Origin: Dactylosporangium aurantiacum
GTDB taxonomy: Bacteria; Actinomycetota; Actinomycetes; Mycobacteriales; Micromonosporaceae
Assembly (NCBI RefSeq): GCF_000716715.1
Contig: NZ_JNYJ01000002.1
Location: 186,001 to 250,000 of the forward strand
Direction of reading: 5' to 3'
Length of the DNA: 64,000 nucleotides
Shown: positions 50,862 to 57,926 of the stretch, piece after piece
How positions within the stretch are numbered: position 1 is the stretch's first letter
How the letters are laid out: every line of letters begins with the position of its first letter
The notes under the pieces: model-generated
Told to the model about the DNA's origin: nothing
What the model saw: the letters and a program-made list of their open reading frames with translations, nothing else
Database searches by the model: none
Translations under genes and position numbers: made by a program

Positions 50862-52160
50862 TCAGCCCGCGGCCTTCACGAGCTGGTCACGGACGCTCGC
50901 CGGGAACCAGTCGTAGCCCTTGAGGAACGGGTCGGGCGTGATGAACTTGTCGGAGGACCAGACGATGTCGAACTGGTTGCTGGCGTTGATCCGGCCGATG
51001 TGACCCGGCTTCGAGATGTGGTGGTTCTCGCCGTCGAGCGTGACGGTGCCCTCCGGCGCGGCGAACGTGATGGTGTTCTTCTTCGCCGCGGCGTTCACCG
51101 CGGTGACGTCGAACGAGCCGGCCGCCTCGACGAGAGCCTTGTACAGGTACAGCGAGATGTAGGCGGCCTCCATCGGGTCGGAGGTGACGCCGCTGCTCTT
51201 GGGGTAGGCCTTCCAGCTGTCGATGAACTTCGGGTTGGTGTCGGTCTTGAGCGACTGGAAGTAGTTCCAGGACGCGTAGTGGCCGGTGACCTCGTGGCCC
51301 ATGGCCGGCGCCTCCTCCTCGGCGATCGACACCGAGATGATCGGTGTCGTCGCGGCGGTGAGGCCGGCGTCGTAGTAGGCCTTGATGAAGCCGACGTTCG
51401 ACGAGCCGTTGATGGTGTTGAAGATGAAGTCCGGCTTGGCCGCCTTGATCTTCGCCACCTGGGTGGTCCAGTCGTCCTTGTCGAGGGGGACGTACTCCTC
51501 ACCGACGATCTCGATGCCGAGCTTGGCCGCGTAGAGCTTGATGATCGCGTTCGCGGTGCGCGGGAAGACGTAGTCGCTGCCGGCGAGGAACAGCTTCTTC
51601 ACCCCCTTGGAGGCGAGGAAGTCCATCGCCGGGATGATCTGCTGGTTGGTGGTCGCGCCGGTGTAGTAGATGTTCGGCGACGCCTCGAGGCCCTCGTACT
51701 GCACCGGGTAGAAGAAGAGGCCGTTGTTCTTCTCGACGACCGGCTTGACGGCCTTGCGGGAGGACGAGGTCCAGCCGCCGAAGATCGCGCCGACGCAGTC
51801 CTGGGTGAGCAGCTTCTCGGTCTTCTCCGCGAAGGTGGGCCAGTCGGTGGCGCCGTCTTCCTGGATGTACTGGATCTTCTTGCCGAGGATGCCGCCGCCG
51901 GCGTTGATCTCGTCGGCGGCCATGTGCAGCACGTTGGAGACGGTCTTCTCGGAGATCGCCATGCCGCCGGTGAGGGAGTTGAGGAAGCCGAGCTTGATGG
52001 TGCTGCCCGAGGTGTCGACGCAACTGGGTCCGGCCGACTTGGTGCTGGCCGTCTTCTCGTCGCCGGCGCGGGCGCCGCAGCCGGCGAGCACGAGGGCGAC
52101 GGTCGTCGCGAAGGCGCCCGTGGCGGCGAGGGTGCGCAGCCGCTTGCTGGTGGTGGACAT
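50862..52160 (-). CDS. urtA: Urea-type ABC transporter substrate-binding lipoprotein UrtA
   Basis: A 432-residue lipoprotein (signal 1-27, lipobox LAGC). The mature protein is a Peripla_BP_5 protein with motifs typical of UrtA/FmdD: IKLGFLNSLTGGMAISEKTV, EDGATDWPTFAEKTEKLL, CVGAIFGGWTSSSRKAVKPV and GLFFYPVQYEGLEASPNIYY (each read in part). It captures urea or short amides outside the membrane and delivers them to UrtBC. Upstream lie a GlnR-like box and repeated TCTGACAT motifs, which fit nitrogen control. No urease or amidase gene is present in the window. Confidence 0.9.
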   Translation of the reverse strand: MSTTSKRLRTLAATGAFATTVALVLAGCGARAGDEKTASTKSAGPSCVDTSGSTIKLGFLNSLTGGMAISEKTVSNVLHMAADEINAGGGILGKKIQYIQEDGATDWPTFAEKTEKLLTQDCVGAIFGGWTSSSRKAVKPVVEKNNGLFFYPVQYEGLEASPNIYYTGATTNQQIIPAMDFLASKGVKKLFLAGSDYVFPRTANAIIKLYAAKLGIEIVGEEYVPLDKDDWTTQVAKIKAAKPDFIFNTINGSSNVGFIKAYYDAGLTAATTPIISVSIAEEEAPAMGHEVTGHYASWNYFQSLKTDTNPKFIDSWKAYPKSSGVTSDPMEAAYISLYLYKALVEAAGSFDVTAVNAAAKKNTITFAAPEGTVTLDGENHHISKPGHIGRINASNQFDIVWSSDKFITPDPFLKGYDWFPASVRDQLVKAAG

Positions 52161-52335
52161 ATGCGGGAACTCCGTTCCTGGTCAAGGAGGCGTGCCGCCG
52201 GGGTCGCGGCACAACGGATGGTGCGGATGTTCATGTCCCGGGCAAGTCGCCGGCGTCCCAAGCGCCGAGCCCGGTGTCGCCAACGAGGTGCAGCCGGCTG
52301 CTGCAGGTGAGAGCAGAGTGGTCCAGTGTCATTGC

Positions 52336-52484
52336 TCTGACATTTCTCGACCGTTCCAACCATGTAACCGCCGCCCGGTATCGCCGTGCCGGCCTCGTGA
52401 ATGCACGCGAAATCGCGGAGGGGGGATGTCAGAGTTCTGCCGCGCTCGGGATGAGGGCTGAACGATGGCACACTTCTGACATCC
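52336..52484. promoter_or_regulatory. Three TCTGACAT motifs upstream of urtA
   Basis: TCTGACAT occurs at 52336-52343 and 52475-52482, and its complement ATGTCAGA at 52426-52433. The latter two extend to a perfect 10-bp inverted repeat (GGATGTCAGA 52424-52433, TCTGACATCC 52475-52484). The first copy is also half of TGTCA-N6-TGACA. They could be sites for one of the cluster's TetR proteins. Their distance from the urtA start is 180-330 bases. Confidence 0.5.
52353..52368 (-). promoter_or_regulatory. GlnR-like nitrogen-control box
   Basis: On the minus strand GTTAC, six bases, GGAAC matches the actinobacterial GlnR consensus GTNAC-N6-GNAAC, about 195 bases before urtA. Urea transporter genes are known GlnR targets in actinobacteria. 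A short motif like this can also occur by chance. Confidence 0.55.
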
Positions 52485-52688
52485 GGGACGGCCGATGCGC
52501 CGCCGCCCGCCGGGACGGTGTCGCGTCACCGGCGGGCGGCCCAGGACGCGCTGCGCCGCCGTCCTGCCCGCCCGTCCAGCCGTCCCCGCGGCGCGACCGC
52601 CGGCCCTGGCTCACGAGCGCCGTCCGGCTCGGTGCGGCGCCGTTCGGGGGCCGTCGTGCTCCCGCTCCGCTCCCTCAGCGGGACGTGG

Positions 52689-54836
52689 TCAGCCGCCGAA
52701 CGCCCTGGCGTGGCTCGGCGCGGTGAAGTTCACCGCGGGCACGCCGGCAAGGGCGCCCTTGAGCGTGTACGCGACCGCGTTGTTGATGACCGGGTGCGAC
52801 ATCGTCTTGTCGGTCTGCGGGTTGTCGGGGTCGGTGACGATGCCGGCGACCGCGAGCTGCTTGGCCATCACGACGAACGTCGCGCTCTTTTCGCTGTCGG
52901 TGGTGCCGGTCTTGCCGGCGACGGGCCGGTCGACCTGGCCGCGGACGCCGGCGGCCGTACCACCGGCGGGGCACGCGTTGAACGCGGACTGGTCGCCGAC
53001 CGGGCAGCGGGCCATGTCCACGGCGGCGCGGGCCACGTCCGGGTCGACCACCTGCTTGCACTGCGGGCTCCCGGCGTCGATCGTGTTGCCGGTGTAGTCC
53101 CGGATCTCGACGATCGGGGTCGGGGCGCAGAACTTGCCGTCGGCGGCCAGGGTGGCATAGGCGTTGGCGAGGTCCAGCGGGGTCGTGTCCGACACGCCCA
53201 GCGTGAAGGCGCCCCACTGGTGGGCGTCCGCGGCCAGCTCGGCGTCGTGCGAGGACCGGAACCGGATGCCCAGCCGCTGCGCCACGTCGACCACCTTCTC
53301 GGCGCCGACCTTCTGCTGCAGCGGCACGAAGTACGTGTTCAGCGACATGCCGAAGCTCTGCCACATGTTGAAGTCGCCGGCCTGGTCGCCCGAGTTCTTC
53401 GGGCAGTAGTGCGCCCCGTTGCAGGCGGTGGGGCTGCCGGGGTCGACCGGATAGTCGGACACGAACTGTTTCTGGACGTTCTCGGTGTGCGACAGCGGCA
53501 GACCTGCCTCCAGCGCGGCGACCGCGGAGAACACCTTGAACGACGATCCGGCCTGATAGCCGGCGATCTCCGAGCCGCCGGTGATGAGCGGGACCGTCGT
53601 GTTGGGATAGTTGCCCTTCTGCCCCTTCTTCGCCGGGTTGGTACTGGGCCCGTTGCGGGTCTGGTCGTTGCTGAAGTTGCGGTTCGTCGCGAGGGCCTGC
53701 ACCCGCCCGGTGCCCGGCTCGACCGCGGCGAGCATGACCGCATCAGCGTCGCCGATCTTGACGGAGCTGCCGGCGCCCGGCTGGTTCTGGGCGTACTTGA
53801 ACGCGGCGGCCTGGGCCTGCACGCTCATCGAGCTGACGATGGTGTAGCCGCCGGAGCGCAGCTTGTTCTGCCGCTCGTACGCGTCGGCGCCGAACGCCGG
53901 CTGCTCGAGCCACCACCGGCGCAGGTAGTCGCACATGAAGCCGGCGCCGAGGTCGGGGCGCTGGACGGCCTCGCAGCCCTCGGGGGTCCGCCGGCCGACG
54001 ATCGTGAGCTCGGTGGCCGCCGCCTCGTCGGCCTGCTGCCTGGTGATGTGGCCCATCGTCACCATCTGGTCGAGCACGTACTTCTGCCGTTCCAGCGCGC
54101 GTGGCAGGCCGTCGGCCGTGGCCGGGTCGTTGGTCGTCGGGGCCTTCACCAGGCCGGCGATCAGCGCGGCCTCCGGCAGCGTGAGGTCCTTCGGGTCCTT
54201 GTTGAAGTAGACATGCGACGCGGCGAAGATGCCGTACGCGCCGTGGCCGTAGGACGAGATGTTCAGGTACCGCTCCAGGATCTGCTCCTTGGAGAGCTTC
54301 TTCTCCAGCGCGACCGCGAGCTTCATCTCGCGCACCTTGCGCGCCGGCGTCTTGTCGGTGGCCTCCACGACCTCCCGCGGCGTGCGCGCGGTGTAGGCGG
54401 AGACCTGCCGCACGTACTGCATCGTCAGCGTCGAGGCGCCCTGCTGGTCGCCGCCGTTCTGGTTGTTCACGAACGCGCGGGCCACACCCTTCGCGTCCAC
54501 CCCGTGGTGCTGGTAGAACCGGGTGTCCTCGGCGGCCACGATCGCCTGCGCCATGACCGGCGCGACGTCGGTGATCGGCACGTCCCGCCGGTTCTCGTCG
54601 TACATCATCGCCAGCAGCGTCTGACCGTCGCTGGCGTAGATGTACGAGATCTGCGGCGCCGGCAGCACGTCGAACGTGGTCGGCAGGCGCTCGAAGTGGT
54701 CGGCGCCGGTCTTGGCGGCCAGGCCCGACACGGCCAGCGCCGGGAACGTCGCGGCGGCCAGCACCACGCCGGCGAGCAGCCCGCACAGCAGCAGCGACGA
54801 AACGGCGGACAGCACACCACGGCCACGCAAACGCAT
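52689..54836 (-). CDS. Class A penicillin-binding protein (bifunctional transglycosylase/transpeptidase)
   Basis: From the ATG at 54836 the product has 715 residues. One N-terminal membrane anchor (VSSLLLCGLLAGVVLAAATF) is followed by a GT51 glycosyltransferase (AIVAAEDTRFYQHHGVD with the catalytic Glu, GASTLTMQYVRQ, KLSKEQILERYLN) and a transpeptidase with SSFK (active Ser), SLN in GMSLNTYF and KTGTT. It polymerises and cross-links peptidoglycan outside the membrane. There is no PASTA domain. The gene is alone on its transcript; the flanking ~330 bases to urtA contain only regulatory motifs. Confidence 0.92.
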   Translation of the reverse strand: MRLRGRGVLSAVSSLLLCGLLAGVVLAAATFPALAVSGLAAKTGADHFERLPTTFDVLPAPQISYIYASDGQTLLAMMYDENRRDVPITDVAPVMAQAIVAAEDTRFYQHHGVDAKGVARAFVNNQNGGDQQGASTLTMQYVRQVSAYTARTPREVVEATDKTPARKVREMKLAVALEKKLSKEQILERYLNISSYGHGAYGIFAASHVYFNKDPKDLTLPEAALIAGLVKAPTTNDPATADGLPRALERQKYVLDQMVTMGHITRQQADEAAATELTIVGRRTPEGCEAVQRPDLGAGFMCDYLRRWWLEQPAFGADAYERQNKLRSGGYTIVSSMSVQAQAAAFKYAQNQPGAGSSVKIGDADAVMLAAVEPGTGRVQALATNRNFSNDQTRNGPSTNPAKKGQKGNYPNTTVPLITGGSEIAGYQAGSSFKVFSAVAALEAGLPLSHTENVQKQFVSDYPVDPGSPTACNGAHYCPKNSGDQAGDFNMWQSFGMSLNTYFVPLQQKVGAEKVVDVAQRLGIRFRSSHDAELAADAHQWGAFTLGVSDTTPLDLANAYATLAADGKFCAPTPIVEIRDYTGNTIDAGSPQCKQVVDPDVARAAVDMARCPVGDQSAFNACPAGGTAAGVRGQVDRPVAGKTGTTDSEKSATFVVMAKQLAVAGIVTDPDNPQTDKTMSHPVINNAVAYTLKGALAGVPAVNFTAPSHARAFGG

Positions 54837-55018
54837 ACAGATACCCCAGGGTTTCGCCGGCGACGCAGTCCCAATCGCTGCAAGCCGTACCCAACCCGAT
54901 GCTTTGCGACACGTGACACTTTGCACATGGATCGGCCGTAGTCGTCCATTGCGGACCGTATCGGTCGCGGCCGGGTCGGCGTGGACCTACCCGGCCGGCT
55001 CGGGGCGCGGTGTTCCCC

Positions 55019-55225
55019 TCAGTCGCAGTCGTGTCCGCTTTTCGACTTCGATCCGCTCTTCGACTTGCTCTTGCTGCTGCCACCGCTCTTCCCGCCTGGT
55101 TTGCCGGCGATGCTCATGGTGATGGTGTCGCAGGTGCCGCCCGAGACGAGGTCGCAGGCGCCGAGGGCGGGCGTGAGCAGCAGGGCCGCGAAGGCGGCGA
55201 TGATGGCTTTGCGGGTGCGGGTCAT
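55019..55225 (-). CDS. Small lipoprotein with Lys/Ser-rich tail
   Basis: A 68-residue product from the ATG at 55225. It has a signal peptide (MTRTRKAIIAAFAALLLTPA) with lipobox LGAC, then a short Cys-containing stretch (GGTCDTITMSIAG) and a low-complexity basic tail of Lys-Ser-Gly repeats ending HDCD. Three Cys besides none in the tail repeat region may bind or pair. I recognise no family. An alternative start 15 residues upstream has no ribosome site. The coding call is supported by the clean signal peptide. Confidence 0.55.
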   Translation of the reverse strand: MTRTRKAIIAAFAALLLTPALGACDLVSGGTCDTITMSIAGKPGGKSGGSSKSKSKSGSKSKSGHDCD

Positions 55226-55413
55226 GGCGGTTTCCGTCCGTGGTCGGCGCTGTTCTCGGACATGATGCACGGCGTTGCCGATTCCGGAGATCAGGTCGCC
55301 GACACACGGATGCGGCGTTGCTCACGCATCCATCCAGCAGGGCGCGGACGGCGCCGTCGACGAACCTGCGACACCCTCGCCCCCCGCCGCAGGCTCTGAG
55401 GCTGGGAGGAATG

Positions 55414-57132
55414 TCACAGGTCGCTGTAGCGGATCATGACGGGGGTTTCGGTCAGGGTGAGCTCGGCGCCGCCGGCCAGGGGCTCCGTCGTGCCGTCGAG
55501 TCGGAGCAGCGCCTCCGCCGTGGCCTCGGCGTGCAGGCGTACCGAGCCGGTGTGGGTCCAGCGGATGACGGCGCGCCGGTTGCCGGCCGGGGTCGGCACG
55601 ACGAACTCGCACTGCCACGCGTGCTCGGGCAGGCCGGCGGGCTGGCCGTGGCCGCAGGAGCGGATCTGCGCGCCGGCGAGCCAGCGCTGCAGCTGCTGCA
55701 CGGCGAGGGCGGCCTCGGTCGGCTCGCCCTCGTCGGCCTGCAGCACGATGGGGATCTTCGTGCCGCCCCAGTTGTAGAAGTACATGCGGTTCAGGTTCGT
55801 GGTGCGGGCGAGCAGCCCGACGAGGTAGAAGCGGACGGCGTAGTCGCGGGCGCGGGCCCGGTCGAGCTGGCCCTCCAGCGGGATTTCGTACGTCGTGCCC
55901 GTGTTCCACAGCGGCGGGTGCAGGCCGGCCTCGTGGAAGAGCCGGTCGATCTGCGTGGTCAGCTCCAGCATCGTCTCCGGCGGGTCCTCCGGCGAGCGCT
56001 GGTGCAGCTTGACGGCGGCGGCGTGGCAGTACTCGTAGCCGCCGAGCCGGGCGAACTCCCGCAGCACCTGCTGGCCCTCGGCGCTCCACAGGTTGCCCAT
56101 GCCCGGGCAGACCACGGTGGCGGCGGGATCGGTGGCGCGGATGATCGCGCTGCCCCGGCGGGTCATCTCGACCAGGGTTTCGACGCTGCCGCTGTACATC
56201 CGGGCGTCGTTGGCGAGCACCCACAGCTCGTAGGCGGCGATGCGGCCCTTGTACCGGCCGACCAGCGCGCTGACGTACGCGTCCCACACCGCCAGGTCGT
56301 CCGGCGGCGACGACTTCGCGTTGTCCGGGTAGACCGACCGCTTGCCGTTGGGCGCCGCCCAGGCCGGCGTGCCACCCATCGTGTAGAGCACCGGCAGCCT
56401 GGCGGCGGCGGCCCCGTCGACGAGCCGGTCCAGGATCGTCCAGTCGAACCGGTCCCGCGCCAGGTGCACCCGCGACCAGCGCGTCTCGCTGTCCCACAGG
56501 CGCACCGCGCCGACGGTGAACCCCGGCATGTGCCCGGTCCCGCTGTTGATCGTCACCCCGAAGTACTCCGGCGGGACCGGTCGCGCGGGGAGCGTCCAGC
56601 TCGGGCCGCTGATCCACTGCGGGGTCGCGCTCGGCGGCGCGGTCTGCTGCCGGTCCTCCCTGCCCCGCCACCACACCGCCGTCACCGCACCCGCCAGCAC
56701 CAGCAGCGCCGCGGCCAGCCCGGCGTACAGGGCGAGGCGCCGCGGCGCCGGTGCAACGGCGGCCTTCGACGAGGCGGCGGGTGCTGCGGTGGCGGCGGGT
56801 TCGGAGCCGGCGGCGGGTTCTGGGCCGGCGGCGGGTTCTGGGCCGGCGGCGGGTTCTGGGCCGGCGGCCGGGTCTGCGATGGCGGCCGGGTCTTGTCGCG
56901 GGGCCGCGGCCCACAGCGGATAGAGCCGGTCGAGCTCGTCACGGTCCGCCCCGCACGCCGTGGCGATCCGCTCCACCGTGCCGAAGTCCTGCGGCACCGC
57001 CGCCCCGGCGACGAACCGGTGCACCGCCGACTTGCTCAGGTTGGTCTTCTGCCCGATGCGGGCATAGCTGAGCCCACTGCGGTCCTTCAGTGCGGTCAGC
57101 AGCGCGGCAAGCTCGCCGGGACGGTGCGGCAT
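55414..57132 (-). CDS. HTH-TM protein with an extracellular degenerate glycosidase-like domain
   Basis: Start ATG 57132 is preferred because GGAGA lies nine bases upstream; the two earlier ATGs (57147, 57141) lack a site. The 572 residues comprise an XRE-type HTH (~7-75: LSYARIGQKTNLSKSAVHRFV), an AAGPEP repeat linker, a single TM helix (~133-155) and an extracellular ~400-residue domain resembling GH39/GH5-type barrels (PPEYFGVTINS, VRLWDSETRWSRVH, YTMGGTPAWAA). In active relatives the acid/base motif is WNE and the nucleophile motif is WNTE. Here the positions read YELWVLAND and PLWNTGTTYE, so both Glu residues seem to be lost. The likely role is a one-component transmembrane glycan sensor rather than an enzyme (inference). 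Confidence 0.75.
   Translation of the reverse strand: MPHRPGELAALLTALKDRSGLSYARIGQKTNLSKSAVHRFVAGAAVPQDFGTVERIATACGADRDELDRLYPLWAAAPRQDPAAIADPAAGPEPAAGPEPAAGPEPAAGSEPAATAAPAASSKAAVAPAPRRLALYAGLAAALLVLAGAVTAVWWRGREDRQQTAPPSATPQWISGPSWTLPARPVPPEYFGVTINSGTGHMPGFTVGAVRLWDSETRWSRVHLARDRFDWTILDRLVDGAAAARLPVLYTMGGTPAWAAPNGKRSVYPDNAKSSPPDDLAVWDAYVSALVGRYKGRIAAYELWVLANDARMYSGSVETLVEMTRRGSAIIRATDPAATVVCPGMGNLWSAEGQQVLREFARLGGYEYCHAAAVKLHQRSPEDPPETMLELTTQIDRLFHEAGLHPPLWNTGTTYEIPLEGQLDRARARDYAVRFYLVGLLARTTNLNRMYFYNWGGTKIPIVLQADEGEPTEAALAVQQLQRWLAGAQIRSCGHGQPAGLPEHAWQCEFVVPTPAGNRRAVIRWTHTGSVRLHAEATAEALLRLDGTTEPLAGGAELTLTETPVMIRYSDL
56807..56878. repeat. 18-bp coding tandem repeat in the linker
   Basis: Three identical copies of CCGGCGGCGGGTTCTGGG (56807-56824, 56825-56842, 56843-56860) and a diverged fourth encode the AAGPEP linker between HTH and membrane helix. 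Copy number is likely to vary between strains. Confidence 0.85.
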
Positions 57133-57926
57133 CGCCGTCATCTCCATGTGTCGGGGCGGGCTGCATCCTATCGACCGTCCCAAGACCGCAACATCCCCGC
57201 AGGTCAGTCCGTTTCCACCGTCCCGCCGTCCCAGATCGGTCCCGGCGTCTGGCGCCCGTACCACGGCGTTGACAGACTGCCAGCGCGGTGGCCCGCACCG
57301 TTGGGGGAGCGGCGGCCCGGCCACCGGCGACGGTGACCGGATGCGGAACGGGGGCATCCGGTCACCGTCCGTCTCGAGCGCGGCACCGACGGGTTCCCAC
57401 GCGAAATGCACGGGTGCTGAAACCGGAGGCGGCCACGCCGGCGGCGCGACCTGCGGTGTCCTGGTCGGCGGCGCCTTCGTCTGGGGCCGGGCTCGGCAGG
57501 AGACGGGACCCGGGTCGGAAGCGCGGCCGGGGTCTCGTCGTCGCCGGAGGTGGGGTCGCTGACCGCGGCGGTGGCCAGCAGGGCCAGGATGAGCAGCCAC
57601 GTGCGGGGCCCTGTCGTCGGCGAAGGAGCCGGCGAGACCCGCCGCGCTCGGGCGGCCGGCTCGGTGGCGAGCGCCGCGGCGGTCTGCTCGACCGTGATGG
57701 CGTCCATGCCGACCTCGACGGCGGTGTTACGGGAGTGGACGCCGGTGGCGGGGCGCGGCATCATGCCGGCGACGACCCGGATGAGGTCAAGGCCTTCACC
57801 CAGCGTCGTCAAGCAGGCGAAGGCCGGGCTGGAGGCGAACCTCGCGAAGGCGACCCGCACGGTGTGAACGCAGCCGAACGGCCCGGACCGGGCCGCCGCC
57901 GTGCTGGGGCGGCCCGGGGCGGCGCG
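57133..57926. other. Gene-poor interval, possibly a frameshifted membrane protein gene
   Basis: No intact gene stands out. On the minus strand a frame from ~57709 (MDAITVEQTAAALATEP, then a hydrophobic WLLILALLATAAV) reads well until ~57530 and then becomes Arg-rich, while another frame continues sensibly (TKAPPTRTPQVAPPAWPPP, HFAWEPVGAALETDGD) to ~57300. This pattern suggests one small single-pass protein broken by a frameshift or sequencing error. It could equally be chance, and no family is recognised. Confidence 0.25.

Noticed and set aside
52161..52480. A guanidine or other riboswitch before urtA
   Set aside because: I looked for the conserved ykkC-type core and for a strong multi-stem fold on the minus strand and could not support one. 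A covariance-model search would settle it.
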